Assembly (NCBI GenBank): GCA_020252645.1 | Contig: JADCCN010000012.1 | Span: forward strand, 5,001 to 69,000 | DNA from: Methylobacterium sp. | GTDB taxonomy: Bacteria; Pseudomonadota; Alphaproteobacteria; Rhizobiales; Beijerinckiaceae | Direction of reading: 5' to 3' | Length of the DNA stretch: 64,000 nucleotides | Shown: positions 27,859 to 35,385 of the stretch, one piece after another | Numbering within the stretch: position 1 is the first letter of the stretch | Layout of the letters: each line of letters opens with the position of its first letter | Made by a program: the position numbers and the translations under genes | The notes under the pieces: model-generated | The model's database searches: none | Told to the model about the DNA's origin: nothing | What the model saw: the letters and a program-made list of their open reading frames with translations, nothing else

Positions 27859-28524
27859 TTAGAGTTTACCTTCAAGAAGCATCATTCCAGGTGCGTAAAG
27901 GCGGCGATTGTCAGAGTTAAATTCGTATTTCACATCACATTGAAGATCGTGAAGGTCGATCAGCTTGAAGCTTCTTGGACGATAGAAAGAATCCCGTGAG
28001 TCTGGAACGGATTCCGCAACCATCCCAAAGGCTAAGAGTAGATGGCGAGCGTCAAGTGAGACTTTCGTGTTTTTCGACGGTGAGAGATAGAATGACCGCA
28101 TGGTTGTCGGCTCGGTTCCTTCATCGAAAGTCTTGCATTCCAGATAGGTAGGGCGCTTTTTCTCGTCGAGGACAAGAATATCGGGATATCCGGTCGACTG
28201 CGCTTTCCCACCGGCAGTGGTCGGTGGCTTGGGCACCAATCCCACGTCCTTAAGCGCCTTACACACATAGGCCTCGATGTCGTTCCCGACTTCATTCGGT
28301 CGCGGGCGCCGGATAGGGTCGGCAGTAACAGCAGCGCCACACGCGCCTATCGCGATCTCGAGCTTCTTCAAGAGCGCGATATCGTCCGGATTTTCCTTTT
28401 CGAACTTGATGACGTTCTTGCCGCATATAGAACGGATAATGAGATAAAGAGGAATACCCTTGATGGGTTTTAGCATCTGCTCGAGAACGGTTTCGAGCAC
28501 AGTCAGTCGCTCTTTATCATCCAT
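27859..28524 (-). CDS. Putative type II restriction endonuclease, PD-(D/E)XK fold
   Basis: The catalytic pattern of the PD-(D/E)XK nucleases is visible as GYPDILVLDEKKRPTYLECKT, with D115 and E129-x-K131. A preceding helix carries EVGNDIEAYVCKALKDVG. The 221-residue length fits a type II enzyme. It starts nine bases after the methyltransferase gene on the same strand, the usual arrangement of a restriction-modification pair. The target sequence cannot be read from the protein. Confidence 0.75.
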   Translation of the reverse strand: MDDKERLTVLETVLEQMLKPIKGIPLYLIIRSICGKNVIKFEKENPDDIALLKKLEIAIGACGAAVTADPIRRPRPNEVGNDIEAYVCKALKDVGLVPKPPTTAGGKAQSTGYPDILVLDEKKRPTYLECKTFDEGTEPTTMRSFYLSPSKNTKVSLDARHLLLAFGMVAESVPDSRDSFYRPRSFKLIDLHDLQCDVKYEFNSDNRRLYAPGMMLLEGKL

Positions 28525-28533
28525 CTGATTGTC

Positions 28534-29799
28534 TCAATCTTTCCTGCGCTTAAGCATAACGATCCGATTCGTGTTCGTTCCGCCAGAGTTATTGCTGACG
28601 CCCCAGCAATTGGCAGTCTTTGTAAACTCCTGACTGTTCACGACCACAAATAGTTTCTCAAACGGAAGACCTTCCGCAGCCTGCCATACAAGGCGCTCGA
28701 GGAGAACCTTTCCTTTGCGGACTTCTCCAACCTCGAACGCAACGTGACCACCCGGCTTCACAATCCTAGCGAGATCAATCAAGGTTCGCCGGACCATTTC
28801 GGACCAGTTCGCCTCCGTGCGATGATGGGCGATCCGTACTGTTGACAGATCAATATCGGCAAACCAGCAGCGAAGCCAATTATCCTCGGCATACTGAACG
28901 ATGTCGAGGAACGGCGGCGATGTGACTACCAAATCAACCGATTGTGCGGGAATGTCACGCGCATCATCGGCAGACGCGGTCGAGAGAATGGCGTCAGCCG
29001 ATTCTCTCTGTCCTCCGTCCGAAAGGAGCGTCCGTGTTTTCTTTAGGATAATCGCCTTAACGTCACGATCGGGCGGCACTTGGCTCCGCTTCTCATTGAT
29101 CTTCATCTGGGCTTTCACCGAAACCGCCTGATTGGGCGGCAAAGTGTATACTGAGAAGAAGCCGGGCGAATGGCCTGTAAGCCTGTTGAGCGCAATCATG
29201 CGAACCCAGTCCGCAGCAGGGTCGACGTCCCTATCGTTTCCGGCATTATCGATCAGCCAGCGACGCAACGCCGAGATCTGACGCAAAGTGTTCTCACTGA
29301 AAAAAACCAGAAGGTCGGGATGCTCGATCACGCCCTGACGCCAAGGCACCCGGTCGAGAACCTGAGCAACGGCGGAAAGCGATAGTGGTTTCAGTCGTGG
29401 TCGGACCAGTAACTTGCTCAGCGGGTTGATATCATTCCCTGCGACACGACGACCAAGAAGCGCTGCTTCAACAAGAGTGGTGCCACGACCCATGAACGGA
29501 TCATAGACTCGATCATCGGGACGGGTCAGTCTCGAAATGAAGAACGCCGGCAGTTGAGCCTTGAAGCATGCGCGATAGCTTATCTCGTGAATAGAATGGG
29601 ACTGCCGCTGCCCAGCAGTCCAGAACTCGTTAACGAAATATGGAATTCCTCCGTCGGTAATATTGACTGTCTCCGTTCCGAATTCCCGGAAGGTCCGTAT
29701 ATCCGACAGGAAATCCAGAGGAGCGGCTTGTGCGGCTTTCACAGGCTGTGAAACCGAGGCGGTTGTCGAAAAAAGGGGCAACGCCGCTAGGTCGTCCAT
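28534..29799 (-). CDS. DNA methyltransferase of a type II restriction-modification pair
   Basis: The SAM-dependent amino-methyltransferase signatures are present: motif X/I region HSIHEISYRACFKAQLPAFF...YDPFMGRGTTLVEAALLGRRVAGNDINPLS (motif I at residues 100-108) and motif IV VTSPPFLDIVQYAEDNWLRCW (293-297). Motif I precedes motif IV by about 190 residues, which leaves room for a target-recognition domain between them. TSPPF suggests N4-cytosine or N6-adenine methylation. It is the first gene of the pair, so methylation would precede restriction. GC is lower than in the flanking genes. Confidence 0.85.
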   Translation of the reverse strand: MDDLAALPLFSTTASVSQPVKAAQAAPLDFLSDIRTFREFGTETVNITDGGIPYFVNEFWTAGQRQSHSIHEISYRACFKAQLPAFFISRLTRPDDRVYDPFMGRGTTLVEAALLGRRVAGNDINPLSKLLVRPRLKPLSLSAVAQVLDRVPWRQGVIEHPDLLVFFSENTLRQISALRRWLIDNAGNDRDVDPAADWVRMIALNRLTGHSPGFFSVYTLPPNQAVSVKAQMKINEKRSQVPPDRDVKAIILKKTRTLLSDGGQRESADAILSTASADDARDIPAQSVDLVVTSPPFLDIVQYAEDNWLRCWFADIDLSTVRIAHHRTEANWSEMVRRTLIDLARIVKPGGHVAFEVGEVRKGKVLLERLVWQAAEGLPFEKLFVVVNSQEFTKTANCWGVSNNSGGTNTNRIVMLKRRKD

Positions 29800-29986
29800 A
29801 GCGCGACTCTAAACAGCTTCATTCTTTATGGAATGGGCTTTCGAGGTGCATCCACCAAAAAAAGCAGCTGCGCAATACCGAGCAAAACCACTCCTATCCA
29901 GCGAATTTGTTGGGCTTTTTGTTGGTCTTTCAAAATTCGAATTTATTTTTCTCATTCAAAATCAAATTGATAGATCAAGAGTGAGG

Positions 29987-29997
29987 TTCCGGCCAGG
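29987..29997. other. Possible attachment core, distal side
   Basis: TTCCGGCCAGG repeats the tRNA-Leu 3' segment 2.7 kb away, ten bases short of the stop of the ring-opening amidohydrolase gene. The AT-rich 29.8-30.0 kb DNA before it ends here and GC rises again at once. Confidence 0.4.
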
Positions 29998-30006
29998 CCA
30001 CGAACT

Positions 30007-31098
30007 CTAGCGGTCGATGATGACGGCCACGGGCCCGCCCCCATCCGGCCCCTGGTGCTCGGCTCCCCCGGAAACGAAAATCTCGGCATGGCCCACGAGC
30101 CCCGCCAGCGCGCCGGCCACGAAAGCGCGGGCATGGCGGGTGGCGGAAATATCGGAATCGTCGAGCATGGTGTGGCGGAAACCGCGCAGGACACCCGTGG
30201 TGGAAGGCTCGGCCTTGGCGAGCAGGGCCACGAGCTGCGCGCGTTCTGCCGGCTCAAGCTGGCCCCGCGCCGCCAGGCCAAGGCGCTGAAGGGCCGCGCG
30301 CACCGGCTCGACGTCGATCGCATCGGCCATCACGGCATGGTCGATCGCCAGCGGCCCGGCCCATTCCTCGGACATGCCGAGCACGACAATTTCATGATCC
30401 ATCAATTCGATGCCCGCGGAGGTGGAGGCGCGGCCGGAATAGAGCGTCACATCCTTCGCGATCACCGCATCGGAGAGCGCGGAGCCCGGGATTTCCCCCA
30501 GCGCGAGGCCCACGCCGAGCGCCGAAGCACCGCGCGAAAAGCCCATGGATTTCAATGTGTCGCGGATCGCCACATTCGCCCCGCGCGATGCAGCCTCGGC
30601 CACGCGCCGCGCGGTCATCAGCGGGCATTTGATCTGCACGAAATGGACCTGATCGGGGCTCCTGATGCCCGCATCGGCCATGGCCGCGCGCACCCCTTCC
30701 GCGACCGCTTCGACCTGCGCCATGCGGCCGAGTTCCTCCGGGCGGATCTCGCGCGTGCGGGCCCGGCCAATGGCAAGAGCGGAACGCGCGGGCTCGGTCA
30801 CGCTGCGCCGCTCGAGCACCAGCCAATGCGGGGCAAGCGCGCCTTCCGTGCCGCCGGACATGACACAGCACACGGCTTCCGCCTGATCCGCAGGCAGGTG
30901 GCGCTTCAGCTCGAGTTGCAGCGATTGCACCGCGAAGGCGCGGGTGAAATCATTCACGCAGCCATTGCCCTCGGTCTTCCCCAGGATCGCGACAATGCCT
31001 TCGGGCCGGATTTCCCCGGCGGAAATGGCCCCGGCGAGACCCGAGACATCATCCGGGCCCGCAGCGGAAATGCGATGGAGGAAGGCACGGCGCGCCAT
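30007..31098 (-). CDS. Ring-opening amidohydrolase (cyanuric acid hydrolase / barbiturase family)
   Basis: The 363-residue protein belongs to the three-repeat AtzD/TrzD/barbiturase family, which hydrolyses a C-N bond in a flat six-membered imide ring. One Lys and one Ser appear in each repeat, as the family's active site requires: K41 (AILGKTEGN), S81 (VMSGGTEG), K157 (VQIKCPL), S227 (STSAGIE), K295 (LLAKAEPS) and S343 (FVSGGAEHQG). Cyanuric acid gives carboxybiuret; barbiturate gives ureidomalonate. AtzE/F/G/H-like genes nearby favour cyanuric acid, but sequence alone does not settle it. It is the last gene of the minus-strand operon. Confidence 0.85.
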   Translation of the reverse strand: MARRAFLHRISAAGPDDVSGLAGAISAGEIRPEGIVAILGKTEGNGCVNDFTRAFAVQSLQLELKRHLPADQAEAVCCVMSGGTEGALAPHWLVLERRSVTEPARSALAIGRARTREIRPEELGRMAQVEAVAEGVRAAMADAGIRSPDQVHFVQIKCPLMTARRVAEAASRGANVAIRDTLKSMGFSRGASALGVGLALGEIPGSALSDAVIAKDVTLYSGRASTSAGIELMDHEIVVLGMSEEWAGPLAIDHAVMADAIDVEPVRAALQRLGLAARGQLEPAERAQLVALLAKAEPSTTGVLRGFRHTMLDDSDISATRHARAFVAGALAGLVGHAEIFVSGGAEHQGPDGGGPVAVIIDR

Positions 31099-31107
31099 GG
31101 CAAGCCC

Positions 31108-32535
31108 TCAGCAGCAGCCGAGGCGGTCGCGATACCACCCGGCGAGCGCGACATCGAAAGCGGGCCAGGCACGAAGAAAATCCGCGCGTTCCGGCATCTG
31201 CGCACGATAACGGGCGCGCATTTCGTCTTCCAGAGCCGGAAGATCGACACCAAGGACCCTGCCCCCTTCGACAATCACCTTTCCATCCGCGATGACGCGC
31301 ATGACATGCGCAAGGCTGGCCCGCGCGAAGAGATAATCCACAGGCTCCACCGGCAGCACGGCGTCGCGGTCGAGGGTCGCGAGGTCGATTTCCACGCAAT
31401 CCGCGATCTCACCCGCCGCGAGGCTTGCCTGATCCGCCGCGCCATTGGCGAAACGGCCGTTGCGCGTGGCGTTCAGCAGGTAATCCTCGCGGGAGACGTT
31501 GCAATCATAGCCCCAGCCGCCATGCAGGAACTGCCCGAGGCGGATTTCCCGCAGCATGTCGTCATCCTCATCGAAGGCCGCGCCATCGAGCCCGATGGCG
31601 ATGCGGCAACCCATCCGGATCGCACGCCCGATGGGCGCGATGCCGGATTTGAGATGCAGGTTCGAGGAGGCATTCGTGGCGATCACCGTGCCCGCTTCCG
31701 CGATCAGCGCGAGGTCGTCGTCATTGGCCCAGACCGCATGCGCGAGCGTGAGGCGATCCGTCAGCAGGCCGATCTCCTTGAGGTAGCGCGCCGCACCTTG
31801 CGGGCAGTTCCGGTCGGCCCAGGCGCGCTGGTACTTGGTTTCGAGGAAATGCATGTGCATGCGCCGCCCCGTGCGCGCCGAGGCCTCGGCGATGCCCTCC
31901 AGCATGGCGCGCGAGCACCATTGCATGCCATTCGGGCCATATTGCACGGAAAAGCGTGGATTTTCAGCGGCTTCCGCCACCGCATCCGCGAGCGCGATCT
32001 GCTCGCGCCAGGGCATCGGGGGCGCGTCGAAAATGCCCTCGACGGTCTTGCGCGCATCTGCCGGCATGCTCGCGAGCGCGGGCGTGGCATCGCCATAGGC
32101 GATCGGGTTCATGTCGCGCATGGCCACGGCAAACGCGACCTGCACGCCGACATCACGGGCCGCGCGGGCGATCTCGCGTGCTTCGTCCGGCAGGGGCATC
32201 GGACCCTGCGCCCGGGTGTAGTGAGACATGATCGAGGTGCAGCCGGAGCGTGCGGCGCGCGCAAACGGCGCGGCTGAAGCGACGTAGGGGTCCTGGCGCG
32301 TCATCGCGGCAAGGCGCAGCAGCCAACTCTCGAGCGGCTTGCCCGCAGCCCCGAAGGAGGTGGGCGAAAGCGGCCGCGCATGGTCATGCGCATTGGCGAA
32401 ACCGGGGAGGATCAGCCGGTCCTTGCGCCCGGCATCGGCTTCCGCCGAAGCGATGCGCCCGCCGGAAAGCGCCAGCCGCGCCGGCTGGCTCGCGCCGTCG
32501 GGGCGGAGCGTGAGGCCGTCGAGAACGAGGGACAT
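31108..32535 (-). CDS. ATZ/TRZ-type metal-dependent amidohydrolase
   Basis: The protein has the amidohydrolase-superfamily metal ligands of the ATZ/TRZ/cytosine deaminase branch: HDH (H50, H52), HMHFLE (H229 with E232), LAHAVWAN (H266) and GLDG (D317). The TNASSNLHLKSGIAPIGRAI segment is typical. Members remove amino or other groups from triazines, pyrimidines and purines, so a likely job is to convert an amino-substituted ring into the substrate of the next gene. It sits nine bases upstream of the ring-opening enzyme and downstream of a hairpin that may limit its expression. The substrate is unknown. Confidence 0.8.
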   Translation of the reverse strand: MSLVLDGLTLRPDGASQPARLALSGGRIASAEADAGRKDRLILPGFANAHDHARPLSPTSFGAAGKPLESWLLRLAAMTRQDPYVASAAPFARAARSGCTSIMSHYTRAQGPMPLPDEAREIARAARDVGVQVAFAVAMRDMNPIAYGDATPALASMPADARKTVEGIFDAPPMPWREQIALADAVAEAAENPRFSVQYGPNGMQWCSRAMLEGIAEASARTGRRMHMHFLETKYQRAWADRNCPQGAARYLKEIGLLTDRLTLAHAVWANDDDLALIAEAGTVIATNASSNLHLKSGIAPIGRAIRMGCRIAIGLDGAAFDEDDDMLREIRLGQFLHGGWGYDCNVSREDYLLNATRNGRFANGAADQASLAAGEIADCVEIDLATLDRDAVLPVEPVDYLFARASLAHVMRVIADGKVIVEGGRVLGVDLPALEDEMRARYRAQMPERADFLRAWPAFDVALAGWYRDRLGCC

Positions 32536-32566
32536 CAGCGAGGCTCCGGGGTTCAGGCCATGAAAA

Positions 32567-32591
32567 GGCCCCGCCGGGGCGCGGCGGGGCC
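32567..32591 (-). terminator. Intercistronic hairpin, probable attenuating terminator
   Basis: Read on the minus strand, GGCCCCGCCG-CGCCC-CGGCGGGGCC forms a perfect ten-pair stem followed by TTTTC. It lies between the substrate-binding-protein gene and the amidohydrolase gene, so it probably lowers expression of the last two genes relative to the transport protein. Confidence 0.7.
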
Positions 32592-32610
32592 GAGGTTCAG
32601 GCGGAAGACC

Positions 32611-33651
32611 TCAGTTCGTGAACACCTTCACGGTGCGGTCGGCCTTGGGGGGCAGGAACAAGCGGTTGAACACCGCGCCGGCCGCCGGGAGCGTCGTCAG
32701 GCCATAGGCCTCGCCCACCATGGAGATCGCGCGGGCCATGCGGTCGTCCTTCACGTCGCCGAAGCCGATTTCCGCTGCTTCCTTCGTGAGCATCAGCTCC
32801 TTGAAGGCGAAGATCAGGCGACGCTTTTCCACCTCGCGGTTCAGCAGCGGCTCCCGCTTCATCAGCGCGTCGATGGCGGCATCGGGGTTGGCGATGGCAT
32901 CCATCAGCGCCCTGTTCACGGCCTTGACGAGGCCGCGCACGGCTTCCGGATTTTCCTTCAGCATTTTCTGGGAGACCATCACGCCGTTCGAATACACGTC
33001 GACGCCGTAATCCCCGAAGGTCATCCAGCGGAAATCCTTGTCCGGATCGAGCTTCATGCCCACGAGGTTCATGTAGCTCGTGGCGGTGAAGATCAGCGAG
33101 CCCTGCACCTGGTCCTGCACCAGCATCTGCTCCTGCAGGTTGGGCGCCATGTTGAGGATCTCGATCTTGCCCGTATCGACGCCGTTGACCTTCGCGAAGA
33201 CCGGGAAAAGGCGCGTGGTGGCCGAACCGGCCGGCCCGCCGAGCTTCTTGCCCTCGAGATCCTTCGGGGTCTTGATCGGGCTGTTGGCCTTGAGAACGAT
33301 GCCGAAAGGCGGCTGGTTATAGATCATGTAGACCATCACCGGCGCATCGGCCGGCTTGGTCGAGGCATTCTGGATGATGGCGTTCATGTCGCCGAAACCG
33401 GCATCATAGGCGCCGCTCATGATGCGGTTGATGGTGGCGGCAGAGCCTTCACCCTGATCGACGGTCACGTCGAGCTTCTCGGCGGCAAAATAGCCCTTGT
33501 CGATGGCGAGGTAATACCAGGAATGCATTGCCTGGTATTTCCAGTCGAGCGTGAAGCGGATCTTGGTCGGCGCCTGCGCGAACACGCTGCCGGCCGAGGC
33601 CGCGAGCGCGATGCCGGCGAGGGCGGCAGTGAAATGACGGCGATTGAACAT
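32611..33651 (-). CDS. ABC transporter substrate-binding protein, NMT1/SsuA type (2)
   Basis: A signal peptide (MFNRRHFTAALAGIALAASAGSVFA) precedes an NMT1/THI5-like binding domain (RFTLDWKYQAMHSWYYLAIDKGYFAAEKLDVTVDQGEG). The fold binds small pyrimidine precursors, sulfonates or nitrate in relatives. It is clearly paralogous to the protein at 37670 (shared IDQGEG/VDQGEGSAA, GAYD.GFGDMNA and PKDLEGK segments). It follows the permease gene in the operon, 84 bases downstream. Confidence 0.88.
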   Translation of the reverse strand: MFNRRHFTAALAGIALAASAGSVFAQAPTKIRFTLDWKYQAMHSWYYLAIDKGYFAAEKLDVTVDQGEGSAATINRIMSGAYDAGFGDMNAIIQNASTKPADAPVMVYMIYNQPPFGIVLKANSPIKTPKDLEGKKLGGPAGSATTRLFPVFAKVNGVDTGKIEILNMAPNLQEQMLVQDQVQGSLIFTATSYMNLVGMKLDPDKDFRWMTFGDYGVDVYSNGVMVSQKMLKENPEAVRGLVKAVNRALMDAIANPDAAIDALMKREPLLNREVEKRRLIFAFKELMLTKEAAEIGFGDVKDDRMARAISMVGEAYGLTTLPAAGAVFNRLFLPPKADRTVKVFTN

Positions 33652-33735
33652 GCTTGAACTCTCCCTGCATGGGCCCGGATCGGCCCGGTCTGGTCATATG
33701 GGAAAGACCCCCGACTTCCCCTTGCCATGCGCTCT

Positions 33736-34518
33736 TCAGCCCATGGAAAAGTCCTGCTTGCGCATCGCCCAGCCGGCAACCCGGCGCTCGATGAGCGAGA
33801 AGATGACGTAAAGCGTGACACCCAGCCCCGCGAGCAGGAACAGCCCGGCGAAGACCAGCGGCACGTTGAAGTTGGAGGAGGCGATCATCATCAGATTGCC
33901 GATCCCGCGGTTCGAGGCGACGGTTTCCGAGAGCACCGTGCCCACGAAGGCGAGCGTGATCGCAACCTTCAGGGAAGCGAAGAAATAGGGCATCGCGCGC
34001 GGCAGGCTGACATTCCAGAGGATGTCGAATTTCTTCGCCCCCAGGGCTTTCAGCACATCCTCAAGTTCGGGCTCGGTGGTGGCGAGGCCTGTCGCGACAT
34101 TCACGACGATGGGGAAGACGCAGATGACCATCGAGGTGAGAATGGCCGGCGTGGTGCCGGCGCCGAACCACAGGACGAAGATCGGCACCACAGCCACTTT
34201 CGGGATGGAGGAGAAACCCACGAGCAGCGGATAGGCCGTGTCATAGGCCACGCGGCTCACACCGATCACCGCGCCGATCAGCACGCCGATGCCGACGCCG
34301 AGCGCGAAGCCGACGAGCGTGGTGTAAAGCGTCTGGATGAGATGCGGGCGAATGCCCGGGAAGAACTGCCAGAGCGCGCCCATGATGACGGTGGGGCGAG
34401 GAAGCACGATTTCCGACACCTTGAAAACGATGCAGGCCAACTCCCACAGAACGAAGAAGGAGAGGATGAGCAGGCCGCTTTTTAGCTTCTGGCGCGTGCG
34501 ATCGGAGAGGGCATCCAT
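33736..34518 (-). CDS. ABC transporter permease, SsuC/TauC type
   Basis: This 260-residue membrane subunit has about six helices and the EAA loop typical of the taurine/nitrate importer family (EDVLKALGAKKFDILWNVSLPRAMPYFFASLKVAITLAFVGTVLSE). It works with the ATPase three bases upstream and with one or both binding proteins of the operon. The substrate is inferred to be the ring compound degraded by the neighbouring enzymes. Confidence 0.9.
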   Translation of the reverse strand: MDALSDRTRQKLKSGLLILSFFVLWELACIVFKVSEIVLPRPTVIMGALWQFFPGIRPHLIQTLYTTLVGFALGVGIGVLIGAVIGVSRVAYDTAYPLLVGFSSIPKVAVVPIFVLWFGAGTTPAILTSMVICVFPIVVNVATGLATTEPELEDVLKALGAKKFDILWNVSLPRAMPYFFASLKVAITLAFVGTVLSETVASNRGIGNLMMIASSNFNVPLVFAGLFLLAGLGVTLYVIFSLIERRVAGWAMRKQDFSMG

Positions 34519-34521
34519 GGC

Positions 34522-35385
34522 TCAGACCTTTCCGGTGCGGGCATCGACGATGAGCCCGCGCAGGCGCTGGGTCAGCGCCACGAACTCGGGATCGAAAGTC
34601 ATGTCGAGGGTGCGCGGGCGCGCGAAAGGCACGACATCATCGGCGACGATGCGGCCCGGTCGCGCGCTCATCACGCAAACGCGGGTCGCAAGATAGGCCG
34701 CCTCGCGCAGATCATGCGTGACAAGGATGACGGTCGGTTTCCTGTCCATCCAGAGCTGCTGGAGAATCGCCCAGAGCTCCTCGCGGGTGAACTGGTCGAG
34801 CGCGCCGAAGGGCTCGTCGAGCAGGAGAAGCGCGGGATCATGAATCAGCGCGCGGCAGAGATTGGCGCGCTGGAGCATGCCGCCCGAAAGCTGCCAGGGG
34901 AACTTGTCGCCGAAACCCTTGAGGCCCACCACCTCCAGAAGCGCCTCGGCGCGATGGCGGAACTCGGTTTTCCGCTTGGCGCGGAATTCCGAGCGGAACG
35001 GCTCCACGATCTTCAGCGGCAGCATGATGTTGTCGCGGATGCGGAGCCAGGGCAGCATGGTCGGGTTCTGGAAGGCCATGCCGATGCCGACACGCTCGGC
35101 GCCGACCTCGCGCCCCCCCACGAAGACATGCCCGCTGCTCGCCCTGATGAGGTTGGCGACGAGCTTGAGGATCGTCGATTTGCCACAGCCTGAAGGACCC
35201 ACAAGAGCAACGAAATCCCCCTTCTCGATATCGAGATCGGTGGGTGTCAGGGCTTCCACGGCATTGGCGCCGCGGCCATAGATGATGCCCGCGCCTTCGA
35301 GGGAAATGAGCGGTCTCGCACGCTCCGGTGCATCGGATTGCGGCAGGGCGGGCACAAAATCGGCGGGCTTCGCGGCCATGGTCAT
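34522..35385 (-). CDS. ABC transporter ATPase, SsuB/TauB type
   Basis: The Walker A (LVGPSGCGKSTILKL), signature (LSGGMLQRANLCRAL), Walker B (LLLLDEPFGALD) and switch His (VTHDLREAAYL) are all intact in 287 residues. Its ATG overlaps the stop of the dihydroorotase-type gene in ATGA, so translation is probably coupled. It is the only ATPase in the cluster and may serve both binding proteins. Confidence 0.93.
   Translation of the reverse strand: MTMAAKPADFVPALPQSDAPERARPLISLEGAGIIYGRGANAVEALTPTDLDIEKGDFVALVGPSGCGKSTILKLVANLIRASSGHVFVGGREVGAERVGIGMAFQNPTMLPWLRIRDNIMLPLKIVEPFRSEFRAKRKTEFRHRAEALLEVVGLKGFGDKFPWQLSGGMLQRANLCRALIHDPALLLLDEPFGALDQFTREELWAILQQLWMDRKPTVILVTHDLREAAYLATRVCVMSARPGRIVADDVVPFARPRTLDMTFDPEFVALTQRLRGLIVDARTGKV

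Noticed and set aside
30055-32277. Plus-strand ORF of 740 residues
   Set aside because: It is antisense to the ring-opening and amidohydrolase genes, which have clear family motifs. Its translation is His/Arg-rich with no domain, typical of an open antisense frame in GC-rich DNA.
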